A stretch of 64,000 bases of DNA from JACMLX01 sp031374935 (GTDB lineage: Bacteria; Gemmatimonadota; Gemmatimonadetes; Gemmatimonadales; Gemmatimonadaceae), in the NCBI GenBank assembly GCA_031374935.1, contig JANMHB010000183.1:1-64000 (forward strand). The letters are read 5' to 3'. Below, in pieces: positions 9,372-18,077 of the stretch. A program made the translations under genes and the position numbers. The notes under the pieces were generated by a model. It did no database searches. It worked only from the letters and a program-made list of their open reading frames with translations, and was not told where the DNA came from. The first letter of the stretch is position 1. Each line of letters opens with the position of its first letter.

Positions 9372-10879
9372 GCATCCACCTCACCGATTGCGCGTGCGAT
9401 CTCCTCGGGCGTGGTGATCCCCTCGCGGACGAGCCGCCAGCCTTCCTCTCGCAACGCCATGGTTCCGTTGGCGGCCGCGCGCGTCCGGAGTAGATCGGCC
9501 GAAGTGCCTGACACGATATCGGCGCGCATGGATTCATCCGGCACAAAGAGTTCATAGATGCCGCGGCGACCCCGGTAACCGGTCCCCGCGCACTGGTCGC
9601 ACCCGATCGACGCGCGCGGGTGCGCGGTGGCGCTGCCCCATCGCATCCGTTCGGCGGCGGTCACCTCACGCGCCAGCGAGCAGCGTTCGCACAGCATGCG
9701 CACCAGTCGCTGGGCGACGGCGCCCTGCATCGTGGCGGCGACGAGATACGGCTCAACGCCCATGTCGACCAGTCGCGTCACGGCGCCAACTGCATCGGTG
9801 GTGTGCAAGGTGCTGAGCACCAGATGACCCGTCAGCGCGGCCTGGATTGCAATCGTCGCCGTTTCAGCGTCGCGCAATTCGCCGACCATGATGATGTCGG
9901 GGTCATGACGGAGGATCGAGCGCAGCGCCGCGGCGAACCCCATGCCGGCCCGCACGTTCACCGGCACCTGCGTCACGCCATCGATGCGATACTCGATCGG
10001 ATCTTCAACCGTGACGATCTTGACGGCCTGCGTGTTGAGCCGGGCGAGTGCGGCGTAGAGCGTGGTCGTCTTCCCCGACCCGGTGGGGCCGGTGACGAGC
10101 AGCAATCCACCGGTGCGTCCGAGCAGGCGCTCGACCTGCGTGCGGACGTGCTCCGGCATGCCGAGCGTGGTGAGTTCCGGCGTCGTCACGCCAGGATCGA
10201 GCAGGCGGAGCACGATGCCTTCGCCATGCAATCCCGGCAGGGTCGAAACGCGCAGGTCGACCTCGCGCCCTTCGAGGCGAATCCGGATCCGACCATCCTG
10301 CGGCTTGCGGCGTTCGGCGATGTCGAGCCCCGCCATGATCTTGATGCGACTCACCACCGCGGCCTGATACTGTCGGCCGACCCGCGTCATCTCGCGCAGG
10401 ACGCCGTCGAGTCGATATCGCACGCGCAGTTCGGCCGACAGCGGCTCGAAGTGCACGTCGCTGGCACCGGCCCGCAGTGCGTCGAGCAGCGTGACGTTGA
10501 CCAATCGGATGACCGGCTCCTGCTCGGCCAGTGCACGCAAGTCATCGAGCGGCTGCTCGTCGCCGTCAGCCGTTGCCAACACCGAGGCCTCGTCGGATGG
10601 GCCTTCGCGTTCTGCCGTGAGCAGCGCGGCCTGAATCTCACCGATCGGGTGTTCGACCAGGCGAATCGGTCGCTCGAACAGTCGTCCCAATTCATCGAGG
10701 ACCGTCGAGTCGGGTGTCGCACCGACGGCCAGCACCAGCATTCCGTCGTCATCAACGCCAAGTGGCAGCAGGGTATGCTCCTCCAGATACCGCGGCGACA
10801 GCCGACGCGCGAGCACACCGGTGGCGGCATCGCGCAGATCGCGTGCGGGCGGCGGAGCGTCCTCGCGCACGAGTGTCAC
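9368..10879 (-). CDS. gspE: Type II secretion assembly ATPase GspE
   Basis: 503-residue cytoplasmic hexameric ATPase. N1E-like domain about 1-100; Walker A GPTGSGKT at 264-271; Asp box around VEDPIEYRIDG; Walker B LRHDPDIIMVGELRD; His box LSTLHTTDA. A tetracysteine zinc element is present: CERC and, about 28 residues later, CDQC followed by AGTGYRGRRGIYEL. Starts with GTG at 10879 overlapping the gspD stop. The pairing with GspF, GspL and secretin GspD supports T2SS rather than type IV pili. Confidence 0.96.
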   Translation of the reverse strand: MTLVREDAPPPARDLRDAATGVLARRLSPRYLEEHTLLPLGVDDDGMLVLAVGATPDSTVLDELGRLFERPIRLVEHPIGEIQAALLTAEREGPSDEASVLATADGDEQPLDDLRALAEQEPVIRLVNVTLLDALRAGASDVHFEPLSAELRVRYRLDGVLREMTRVGRQYQAAVVSRIKIMAGLDIAERRKPQDGRIRIRLEGREVDLRVSTLPGLHGEGIVLRLLDPGVTTPELTTLGMPEHVRTQVERLLGRTGGLLLVTGPTGSGKTTTLYAALARLNTQAVKIVTVEDPIEYRIDGVTQVPVNVRAGMGFAAALRSILRHDPDIIMVGELRDAETATIAIQAALTGHLVLSTLHTTDAVGAVTRLVDMGVEPYLVAATMQGAVAQRLVRMLCERCSLAREVTAAERMRWGSATAHPRASIGCDQCAGTGYRGRRGIYELFVPDESMRADIVSGTSADLLRTRAAANGTMALREEGWRLVREGITTPEEIARAIGEVDA

Positions 10880-12657
10880 GGCTTCTTCCCTGCCGGTGGA
10901 ACCGCCGGGCGAGCCAGCGTGCGCGCATCGCCCGCTTCCGGATTTCGCGTCCGCTGGCGCGCGCGTTCGAAGAGCGCATCGGCTTCGGCGTCGGTCCGCA
11001 CGATGTATGGCGTGATGAAGATGGCAAGCTCCGTGCGCGACTTCGCCGTCGTCTGACGCTTGAACAGATAGCCGAGCAGCGGAATGTCCTTCAGGAATGG
11101 CACACCGCTGTTGATCAACTCGGTGGTGGTACCGATCAACCCGCCGATCACGACCGTCTGCCCATCGCGAACGATGGCACGCGTGGACGCCTCGCGGGTG
11201 GTGATGACGGGCGCGTTGAGCGCGGCCTGCACCGTTTGCGTGGAGAGGCTGCTGACTTCCTGCAGGAGCTGGACACTCACGTAGCCATCGTCATTGATGG
11301 TCGGTATGACCGTCAGCTGCGTTCCGACGTCCTGATATTGCACGGCGCGATCGATGGCCACATCGTTGCCAAGGCGCGTCGACGCGATGAACGGGACCTT
11401 GCTGCCCACCAGGATACGCGCTTCGCGGTTGTTCACCGCCAGCACCTCCGGTGTACTGAGGACGTTGACGGTGGACGCCGAGGCGATCGTCCGCAGCACG
11501 GCGCGCACGTCGATCTTGCCGAGTCGTGTGACCCGTCCGATCACATCCTGCACCGGATCCAGCGAATCGGGCACCAGCGGCTGTCCGAGCTGCACCCCGC
11601 CGTTGCTGCGAATGCCACCCGTGGCGGCGGCCCAGTTGATCCCGAACTCGGTACCGCGGCCGAGGATCACTTCCGCCACCGTCACTTCCATCAGCACCTG
11701 CACCGGTCGGCGATCGAGGGAATCGATCGTTTCGCGCAGCAGCGTGATGTTCGACGGCGCGGTGCGGATGACCAGCGAGTTGCTGGGTGGGCTGGAGACG
11801 ACGATGGTCTGCCCGATCAGCGATCCCGGTCCGCGTGAGGTGTCGCGATAGATCGGGGCCGACGCCACCGGTGCCGGCGGCTGCAGGCTCTGGCGCTGCC
11901 GCATCGTCTCGGATTCTCGTTCGCGGAACGCGCTGGTACTGCGCGACAGTGCCTGGTCGTCGAGCGAGCTCCGACGACCGGCGGCGACGGTGGCGCCGTA
12001 CAGTTGGCCCAACACACCGGCGAGGTCGTCCGAGTTGGCATACTTCAGCTTCACCACGTAGGTGCGCAAGCCATCTTCGCCCTGCGTCGACAGATCGAGG
12101 CGCCGCAACAGGTCGAGGTACCGCGCCACATTCGTACCGCGATCGGTCATCAGGACCGAGTTCGAGCGGGCGACGGATTCGAGGCGTGCATTGGGACCAG
12201 CGATCGGCTTGAGCGCCGCCACCGCTTCATCCGCGCGGATGTGCTGCAGCGGAACCAGTCGCGAGATCACACCGACCGGCACCGGATCGGGCAGATCGAA
12301 CCCGACGCCCAGCTGGCTGCCAGCGGGCGTCTGGCCGGCGGGGACGACCTGTGCGACCGATCCGTTCCGCACCATGACCAGGCCATGCGACTCGAGCAGC
12401 GATTCGAGGATGGTCGCGAGTTCCGGGGCGCGGACCGGCGTGGCCGTGTTGAGCGTCACGCGCTTGTCCGGCACATCGGTGGCGACGATGGTGATGCCGA
12501 TCATCTGCCCCATCGCGACGATCACATCTTCGAGATGTGCGTTGGCAAAACGCAGCGTGCTCGCGGCCGGTCGCATCGGGCCCTGCGCCACCATCGGCGT
12601 GGCCGCCGCAAGCGCGAGCGCGACGACCACACTGCGCCACAACCCGCGCGCGATCAT
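10876..12657 (-). CDS. gspD: Type II secretion outer-membrane secretin GspD
   Basis: 593 residues, cleavable signal peptide (ALALAAATPMVAQG). N-terminal N0/N1-type domains (LRFANAHLEDVIVAMGQMIG, VPLQHIRADEAVAALKPIAG), then a low-complexity joint around 210-240 and the secretin barrel domain with VTVAEVILGRGTEFGINWA, VGSKVPFIAS, VQYQDVGTQLTVIPTI and the final VVIGGLIGTTTELINSGVPFLKDIPLLGYLF. Forms the outer-membrane channel. No pilotin gene is recognisable beside it. Overlaps gspC by ATGA. Confidence 0.95.
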   Translation of the reverse strand: MIARGLWRSVVVALALAAATPMVAQGPMRPAASTLRFANAHLEDVIVAMGQMIGITIVATDVPDKRVTLNTATPVRAPELATILESLLESHGLVMVRNGSVAQVVPAGQTPAGSQLGVGFDLPDPVPVGVISRLVPLQHIRADEAVAALKPIAGPNARLESVARSNSVLMTDRGTNVARYLDLLRRLDLSTQGEDGLRTYVVKLKYANSDDLAGVLGQLYGATVAAGRRSSLDDQALSRSTSAFRERESETMRQRQSLQPPAPVASAPIYRDTSRGPGSLIGQTIVVSSPPSNSLVIRTAPSNITLLRETIDSLDRRPVQVLMEVTVAEVILGRGTEFGINWAAATGGIRSNGGVQLGQPLVPDSLDPVQDVIGRVTRLGKIDVRAVLRTIASASTVNVLSTPEVLAVNNREARILVGSKVPFIASTRLGNDVAIDRAVQYQDVGTQLTVIPTINDDGYVSVQLLQEVSSLSTQTVQAALNAPVITTREASTRAIVRDGQTVVIGGLIGTTTELINSGVPFLKDIPLLGYLFKRQTTAKSRTELAIFITPYIVRTDAEADALFERARQRTRNPEAGDARTLARPAVPPAGKKP

Positions 12658-13196
12658 GGGGTCGCTCCACGGACGGCGAGTGTCAGCACCACCGGTCCGC
12701 TGGGGCCGGAGAGTTCGACTCGATCCGCACCGATACTGCGCACGCGGTAGCCGGCCACGCCTTCGCCGAGGTGAAAGAGCCGTGACCCGCGCGCTGCCGG
12801 ATCGAGTCGCAGCAGGGCGGCGGCCCCGAGTGGGCCATTGACGACGCCGTAGAGCGCGGGCACCGGATCGCTGTCGGACGACGTCATCTCGACACCGGAG
12901 GTGCTGTCAGACGGTGTGGCGGCAGCGGTGAGCAGCGGATCGACCGGCCCGGCCACGAAGGTGCGCGCCAATGGCGCCCGGCGGGTGAGCGAGAAGATGT
13001 TGGCGTTCACGATGCTGTCCGTGAGGGCGGTCGCGGTGGATGGCATAGGCGGAACAACAGCGCTGAGCGCAGGCAATGAGGGAGCAACGGACGCAACGGC
13101 AGTGCTGGCGGGCCAAGCGAAGAAGGCTGCGGTGGCGAGGACGCCAGTTGCAGTCACGGCCTGCAGCATGAGCACCAGACGGTTCGGGAGAGTCAT
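12654..13196 (-). CDS. gspC: GspC-like T2SS inner-membrane protein
   Basis: 180 residues. One N-terminal membrane helix (about 9-29), a Pro/Ala-rich linker, then a region about 110-178 resembling the GspC homology-region domain (LYGVVNGPLGAAALLRL, GEGVAGYRVRSIGADRVELSGPSG). That domain contacts the N0 domain of the secretin. The PDZ or coiled-coil C-terminal part of proteobacterial GspC is absent. Position directly before gspD, with a four-base overlap on each side, supports the call. Confidence 0.75.
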   Translation of the reverse strand: MTLPNRLVLMLQAVTATGVLATAAFFAWPASTAVASVAPSLPALSAVVPPMPSTATALTDSIVNANIFSLTRRAPLARTFVAGPVDPLLTAAATPSDSTSGVEMTSSDSDPVPALYGVVNGPLGAAALLRLDPAARGSRLFHLGEGVAGYRVRSIGADRVELSGPSGPVVLTLAVRGATP

Positions 13197-13783
13197 TCGA
13201 TCACGAAGGGTGCACGGACGGTGAGCGTGACCTGCAGCAGTTCGCCACCACCCTCGGCGCGGCGCGCAGGGTTGATCTGAACCGTCAGTTCGCGCACGTC
13301 GAGCAGCGTAGTGCCGTTCTGCACCCGCGACAGCAGGTCGGCGATACCGAAGACGTCACCGAGTGCGATCAGCGTGGCCGGCAGGGCCGCCAACGGGACG
13401 GCTGTGGAATCGGGTTCACCGGAAACATTGAGTTCACTCACGCTGAGCTGACTTTCGTCGGCATAGCGCTGGAGCACCCCCTGCAAGACGCCAGCGGCCA
13501 ACGCGGCAGTCGCGGCTGCGACCGGACGCTGCGGATACTCGGCGGCGCGCGCCGACCGCGCGTCGACGGCGGCACGCAGCACCGATTCGGCAGCCTTCAC
13601 CCCGTGCAAGCGCGCCAACTCCCCGCGGCGCGCACTGATCAGCGCTTCGCGATCGCCCCATCGCTTGACGACGGGGATGACGAGTGCCAGCACCAGCACA
13701 CAGACCACGGCGCCCGCTCCCCACGTGAGCGTGCGGCGGTCGCGAGCCGAGAGCCCGTCAGCGGAAAGCAAAGGCGATGGCAA
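13193..13783 (-). CDS. gspM: GspM-like T2SS protein (subtype b / PilO-like)
   Basis: 196 residues. One membrane helix near residues 21-40 (WGAGAVVCVLVLALVIPVV), a short coiled-coil stretch, then a compact periplasmic domain ending LLDVRELTVQINPARR...LLQVTLTVRAPFVIE. That is the ferredoxin-like pattern of GspM/PilO proteins. It normally pairs with GspL at the inner membrane. The start is unclear: TTG 13783 gives a 26-bp overlap with gspL, and a TTG at 13771 is also possible. No ATG or GTG is well placed. Confidence 0.75.
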   Translation of the reverse strand: MPSPLLSADGLSARDRRTLTWGAGAVVCVLVLALVIPVVKRWGDREALISARRGELARLHGVKAAESVLRAAVDARSARAAEYPQRPVAAATAALAAGVLQGVLQRYADESQLSVSELNVSGEPDSTAVPLAALPATLIALGDVFGIADLLSRVQNGTTLLDVRELTVQINPARRAEGGGELLQVTLTVRAPFVIE

Positions 13784-14912
13784 AGGTCTCCCGGTCTACG
13801 GCGCCGTCACGGAACCGATTGCTTGGTGCCAGAAAGCGAACCTTCCCGAATGCAGGTTCAGCGGCGAGCGCCGCCAACACCGCGGCGGCGGTCTGCGCAT
13901 TGCCTTCGACCTGCCATTCGTTGCCAACCACGCGCACGCGTTGCGCCACTGCGGCCGCCGGCAGGCGAGCGCCCAACGCCGCCATCGCCGCCACGACGTC
14001 GGGCCGCGTTGCAGTGGTGGTGCTGATCGCGGCCAGTTCACGGTCGATCGCCATCGCGCGCGACGACAACTCCACGCCGGTGGTCGAGGCCCGTCGGGCA
14101 GCGACGAGCTCCGACTCGAGCGACGACAGCAACCGATCGCGGGATGCACCAGCCGCCCAGCCGGCGGCACCAACGGCCACCACCGTGGCCGTCGCCCATG
14201 CGAGCAGCCGACGACGCTGCTCGGAGACGAATCCACGTTCGAGCCATGGAGTCAGCAGCATGGTGTCGATCGTGCCATCGAAGCCGAGCACTGCACCGAG
14301 CGCGACACCGAACGCCGGATCGAGATCCTTCGCCAGCGATGGCGACGCCGGTGCGGCCGCCAGGTCACTCGCGCGTGCGCGACGGATGCCGCGAAGGACG
14401 CCGTCCTTCATTTCGATGGCCCCGACTTCCCCGCTGCCCGCATCGAGCGCCGCACTGGTGGCGGTGTGCCCGGCAGCGATCAGTGCCCGTGCTAGCGCCA
14501 TCGGCGCGGGTTCGACGCGCCGTACGGTGCTCCAGCGCGAGAGTGCACGCACACACGCATCCACCAGCGAACCGTCCGCCGCCAGCGCGAGGTCGGCATC
14601 CGGCGTCAGCGCCACCGCCGTCGATGCACCCGGTTGCACGGCGAACCAGCGCTCAGGCTCGACGGTGAGCATCTGACGACGAGCCGCGTGAGCCACGGGG
14701 GGAAGCTTGACCTGCTTGACGTGAAGGTGGGCGAGCCCGATGGCCAGCCCGATGCCGCGCACGTCACCCGCCGCGGTGGAGAGTTGCGTGACCATCTCAT
14801 CGAGCCGCTCCGGCACGAACGGCAGCTCGTAGGTGCGCAGTCGGCCGGCGCGTGAGCGTACGACGGCGCGCACGCGTTCGGCGCCGATCTCGATCCCGAC
14901 GACGCCGCTCAC
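13758..14912 (-). CDS. gspL: GspL/PilM-like T2SS assembly protein
   Basis: 384 residues from GTG 14912, which overlaps the gspK stop (GTGA); the longer open frame upstream only shadows gspK. The N-terminus (VVGIEIGAERVRAVVRSRAGR) is an actin-like ASKHA start as in PilM/GspL. A single membrane helix follows at about 255-275 (LLAWATATVVAVGAAGWAAGA), and the periplasmic C-terminus has a coiled-coil then a ferredoxin-like segment. It recruits GspE to the membrane in the known system. Confidence 0.8.
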   Translation of the reverse strand: MSGVVGIEIGAERVRAVVRSRAGRLRTYELPFVPERLDEMVTQLSTAAGDVRGIGLAIGLAHLHVKQVKLPPVAHAARRQMLTVEPERWFAVQPGASTAVALTPDADLALAADGSLVDACVRALSRWSTVRRVEPAPMALARALIAAGHTATSAALDAGSGEVGAIEMKDGVLRGIRRARASDLAAAPASPSLAKDLDPAFGVALGAVLGFDGTIDTMLLTPWLERGFVSEQRRRLLAWATATVVAVGAAGWAAGASRDRLLSSLESELVAARRASTTGVELSSRAMAIDRELAAISTTTATRPDVVAAMAALGARLPAAAVAQRVRVVGNEWQVEGNAQTAAAVLAALAAEPAFGKVRFLAPSNRFRDGAVDRETFAIAFAFR

Positions 14913-15667
14913 AGGTCCCGCTCCCGCCAGCGGACGAACGCCAGCTGATTGCCCTGCACCGCGTAAACGGCCTGCACTTCGTGCGTCAGCGGATGGCCGC
15001 GCTGCCAGCCGCGGGCAATGAACATCACCCGCGACGGCTCGTCGATGAGGCTTCCGCGGGCGACGCCGAGGACGACCGGCGGCGCGGTGTTCTGATTGAC
15101 TTGCCCGTCCCCATCGACCGTGAGCCACTGGGACGCATCGGCGATCAGCTTCCGTCCGACTTGCGGCACGGCGGCCACATCGTCGAGCGAATTGAAGAGC
15201 AGCGCCTGGCCCGGCACGGCATCGATGTGCTGGCGGATCGCGCGCGCCGCCTCGACCGCCTCCGCCGCATGTCCGGCACGCGCGAACAGTGCCGCCAGCG
15301 CCTCTTCCGGCGCGGCATTGACATCGATCCGAGCGCTCACATCCACCATGATCACCTGCACGCTGGCGTCGCCCATCGCGAAACTCGCCACATCGCTCAC
15401 TGCGCGCTCCGGTGCGTTGAGCAGGGCCTTGCGCTTCATCGCATCATCCGACGCCGCTTCCATCCGCTGCTGCACCGCGGCAACGGCGGCCACCACACCA
15501 CTCTCAGCGGCATAGCGGGCGATGGCGCGCGCACGCGCATTCGCCGTCACATCGCTGGTCGTCCGTGAGCCGGCCGTGACCGCTGCCGCCACACCGCCAA
15601 GGATGACGAGGATCCAGAGCACGAGGATCAGCGCCACGCCGCGTCGCCGATGCACGCTGCGCGTCAT
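14909..15667 (-). CDS. gspK: Type II secretion minor pseudopilin GspK
   Basis: 252 residues. Leader HRRRG then VALILVLWILVILGG: a cleavable prepilin signal without Glu5, typical for GspK, the tip pseudopilin. The large globular part contains ARYAAESGVVAAVAAVQQRM, IDVNAAPEEALAALFARAG and a helix-hairpin-helix-like stretch (LDDVAAVPQVGRKLIADASQW). ATG 15667 overlaps the gspJ stop as TGATG; a GTG at 15670 is one codon earlier. Confidence 0.9.
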   Translation of the reverse strand: MTRSVHRRRGVALILVLWILVILGGVAAAVTAGSRTTSDVTANARARAIARYAAESGVVAAVAAVQQRMEAASDDAMKRKALLNAPERAVSDVASFAMGDASVQVIMVDVSARIDVNAAPEEALAALFARAGHAAEAVEAARAIRQHIDAVPGQALLFNSLDDVAAVPQVGRKLIADASQWLTVDGDGQVNQNTAPPVVLGVARGSLIDEPSRVMFIARGWQRGHPLTHEVQAVYAVQGNQLAFVRWRERDL

Positions 15668-16245
15668 CACAGTCCGCCCACCGGTGCCGTGCGCGCGACC
15701 AGTGTCGCCATCGACTCGCGGCCGGCGGCATCGAGAAAACGCACCTCGACCGCGGACGGCAGCCGCGTCGGATCATTCCAGTCGCCGCGCCACGCACCGT
15801 CTTCCTGCGCCAGGAATCGCACCGCGAACGAACGCGAGCCGCGCCAATGGAGCTGCAATGTCGAACGCACGGAGTCGAGTGGCGCGGCCGACAACGTCAC
15901 GCCCGCCGAATCGGTCGAGAGTCCGACCCGCCACGGGCCGCTGCCGCCCAGTGGTGCCATGATGCCGCGTGACACGAATGACAACCGGGTGAGCACCCCA
16001 GTCGCATCGGCGTCGGTGTGCAGGCCGCGCACATCACGCGCATTCCCCGCCACCGCGTGCCGGAGGGCATCGCTCAGCATGGCGCGCATCGCCGTCTCGG
16101 TGGCGTCAGCTTCACGCGACGCCGCAACGCGATCCTGAACGTCGAGGCCTGCGCCCAGCGTGGCATACGCCAGCAGCACCGCCACGCTGCCGATCAGCAG
16201 CGCGATCATGACTTCGATCAGGGTGAAGCCGCGCCGTGTCTTCAC
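15667..16245 (-). CDS. gspJ: Type II secretion minor pseudopilin GspJ
   Basis: 192 residues from GTG 16245, overlapping the gspI stop (GTGA). Canonical prepilin leader KTRRG then FTLIEVMIALLIGSVAVLLAYATL, with Gly-1, Phe+1 and Glu+5. Globular part contains an RFLDAAGRESMATLVAR ending typical of GspJ-like proteins. Together with GspI and GspK it should cap the pseudopilus. Confidence 0.85.
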   Translation of the reverse strand: MKTRRGFTLIEVMIALLIGSVAVLLAYATLGAGLDVQDRVAASREADATETAMRAMLSDALRHAVAGNARDVRGLHTDADATGVLTRLSFVSRGIMAPLGGSGPWRVGLSTDSAGVTLSAAPLDSVRSTLQLHWRGSRSFAVRFLAQEDGAWRGDWNDPTRLPSAVEVRFLDAAGRESMATLVARTAPVGGL

Positions 16246-16556
16246 CGGGCGCTGACCAGACGATGCAGCACGACGCTCGCGCCAGCCGGAGGCGGCACAT
16301 CGACCGTCACCACGATTTCGCGCAGTCCGTGCTTCCACGGTCGGAGTTCGACGCGACGCCGCAGCCCACCGCTCGAATCCGTCAGTGCTTCCGGTGCCAG
16401 CACGGCGCGCTCCATCGTCAGCTCGGCCACCGCCACCGCCTGCGACCACGACGCGGTATCGCGCGTGCTGACGCTGACCCGCTGGAAGAGCTCCAGAAAG
16501 CCGACGGCCGCAAGACCGAGGATCACCAGCGCGACGATGGATTCGAGTAACGTCAT
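16242..16556 (-). CDS. gspI: GspI-like minor pseudopilin with no leader peptide
   Basis: 104 residues from ATG 16556, which overlaps the gspH stop as ATGA. The protein begins directly MTLLESIVALVILGLAAVGFLELF, so Met1 occupies the +1 position of the mature pilin and Glu5 falls exactly at mature position 5. There is no basic leader and no Gly before it. A longer reading would place Gln at -1, which is equally non-canonical. C-terminal part is short. Position between gspH and gspJ supports GspI. Confidence 0.8.
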   Translation of the reverse strand: MTLLESIVALVILGLAAVGFLELFQRVSVSTRDTASWSQAVAVAELTMERAVLAPEALTDSSGGLRRRVELRPWKHGLREIVVTVDVPPPAGASVVLHRLVSAR

Positions 16557-16978
16557 CTGTTCCGGACGATCGACGGCCGAGCCACGGCACAGCGCGCGGG
16601 GTCCCACGCGCTTCCACCGAGTACGGCAGTCCCCTCAGGCAGACAGGCGCCGAGGGCAGTGATTATGAGCGATTGCGCGATGCCCGCATCGGACTTGGCC
16701 GCGATGGCCTCGCCCGACAGCAGGATTGCAGCCGAAGTGTCGGCAGTTGCGCGGACGGTCCACGCGCCTGCCGCATCAAATTGGAGGTGGACCGATTCAC
16801 CGCGCCGGATCGCCAGCGCGCGGGCACGCTCGAGCACCGTCAGCTGGTCGGCTGAGCGGACTGGACGGCTGAGAACTGGGAGAACGAACGCAGCGGCCAG
16901 CCCAAGCATCACGAGCACCACGAGGAGCTCGAGCAGCGTGAAGGCGCGCCGGCGCCTGGGTGGAGGTAGCCGTTGCAT
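16553..16978 (-). CDS. gspH: GspH-like minor pseudopilin
   Basis: 141 residues from ATG 16978; no clear ribosome site is visible. Leader MQRLPPPRRRRA then FTLLELLVVLVMLGLAAAFVLP: the hydrophobic segment and Glu5 are standard, but the residue before the cleavage site is Ala instead of Gly. The globular part (RARALAIRRGESVHLQFDAAGAWTVRA) fits GspH/FimT-type minor pilins. First gene of the operon, which runs without gaps to gspG. Confidence 0.85.
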   Translation of the reverse strand: MQRLPPPRRRRAFTLLELLVVLVMLGLAAAFVLPVLSRPVRSADQLTVLERARALAIRRGESVHLQFDAAGAWTVRATADTSAAILLSGEAIAAKSDAGIAQSLIITALGACLPEGTAVLGGSAWDPARCAVARPSIVRNR

Positions 16979-17196
16979 AAGGGCCAATCGAAGGGTCCAG
17001 CTCGTCGGGCGATCGGGTGGGATCGTACGACAGTGGGAGGTCACCGGGGTCCAGCAATGGATGAGGCAAGGGTCACGCCGCGAGACCGCCAGGCGCCGGT
17101 TCTTCCACGCCATCGACGACTGAGCGCCCGGATCGTCTCAGGCGTTTCCAAGGGCGACTGGCGAAACCGCCCCCGCGTGGCCACCGTACTCTGACC

Positions 17197-17922
17197 ATGC
17201 CACAACTCCCCGCAGTGGAAGCGCAGCCGCCGGCGTCCGCGACGCCGGCTCCCGGTCAGGCGGTGGCGACGTCGGCCCCCGCGGCGCCGTCTGGTCCGAT
17301 CTCTCAGGAGCAGGCCGAGTTCTTGCGCGCCAAACGGACCGCGCTCAGCAACCAGCTGGAGTCGGTGCAGGATCGGCGAGACGATGTCGCCGAACAGCTG
17401 CGCCAGCCAGAAACGTCGGCCAGCGAACGCCCGGGGCTGGAAAACCGGCTGCGCGTGCTCGACGAGCGGTTGATCCAGATCGAACGAGAGATGGCGGTGA
17501 ATTCGGCGCAGCTGGCGAATGCCCCGCCCAGGCGGTCGTCCGAGGGAACCACTGCGGTCGCCGGGGGGCGAGGCGACCGCCCGGCGCGCGGATTCAATCC
17601 AAACCTCGTCACCGTCCTCAGCTTTATGCTCCTGGCGCCGTTCGCATTTCAGATCGCGCGCCGGTGGTTCGCCCCCAACAGTCCGCGGTACGACCGACAG
17701 CAGTTGGCCGAAGCGGCGGCGTTGCGCGACCGCATGGACAAGATGGAGAGCGCGGTCGAAGCGGTGGCGATCGAAGTCGAGCGGATCGGCGAGGGGCAGC
17801 GTTTCCTGACGCAGGCCATGAGCGAGCCGATCGCACGGGCTCGCAGCGCGGTGGCAGCGGCGGTGCCTGGGGCGGCCGACGGCGCTCGGTTCCAGGAACG
17901 CGACGCGGCTGAGCGGCGCTGA
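17197..17922 (+). CDS. Coiled-coil membrane protein of unknown function
   Basis: 241 residues, no recognised family. Ala/Pro-rich start, then an acidic/basic helical coiled-coil (about 36-105: QAEFLRAKRTALSNQLESV, LDERLIQIEREMAV), one hydrophobic membrane segment around 136-153 (LVTVLSFMLLAPFAFQIA) and a second coiled-coil (RDRMDKMESAVEAVAIEVERIG). Divergent from the T2SS operon with about 218 bp between the starts. The layout (helix bundle, single TM, helix bundle) suggests a membrane scaffold. Confidence 0.75.
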   Translation: MPQLPAVEAQPPASATPAPGQAVATSAPAAPSGPISQEQAEFLRAKRTALSNQLESVQDRRDDVAEQLRQPETSASERPGLENRLRVLDERLIQIEREMAVNSAQLANAPPRRSSEGTTAVAGGRGDRPARGFNPNLVTVLSFMLLAPFAFQIARRWFAPNSPRYDRQQLAEAAALRDRMDKMESAVEAVAIEVERIGEGQRFLTQAMSEPIARARSAVAAAVPGAADGARFQERDAAERR

Positions 17923-18077
17923 GATCCGCCCCGGAGCTCGGGGAAGTCAGGATCGGCGTGCATGTCTCCAACCGGGCGCCCTCGGCGGCCAAGGGCTGCG
18001 TCTTCCGTTCGGCCGTGCACGTCAATGCGGCACCGACCCCGGCGGCAACCGACTCGGCAGCATAGAATGTCCACCGA

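Noticed and set aside
14913..15128. N-terminal extension of the gspL frame
   Set aside because: It overlaps gspK completely, and the GTG at 14912 gives both the operon-typical GTGA overlap and the correct ASKHA start.
17929..17943. CCCCG-GAGCT-CGGGG hairpin after the coiled-coil gene, considered as terminator
   Set aside because: Five-base stem, no following T-run; expected by chance in GC-rich DNA.
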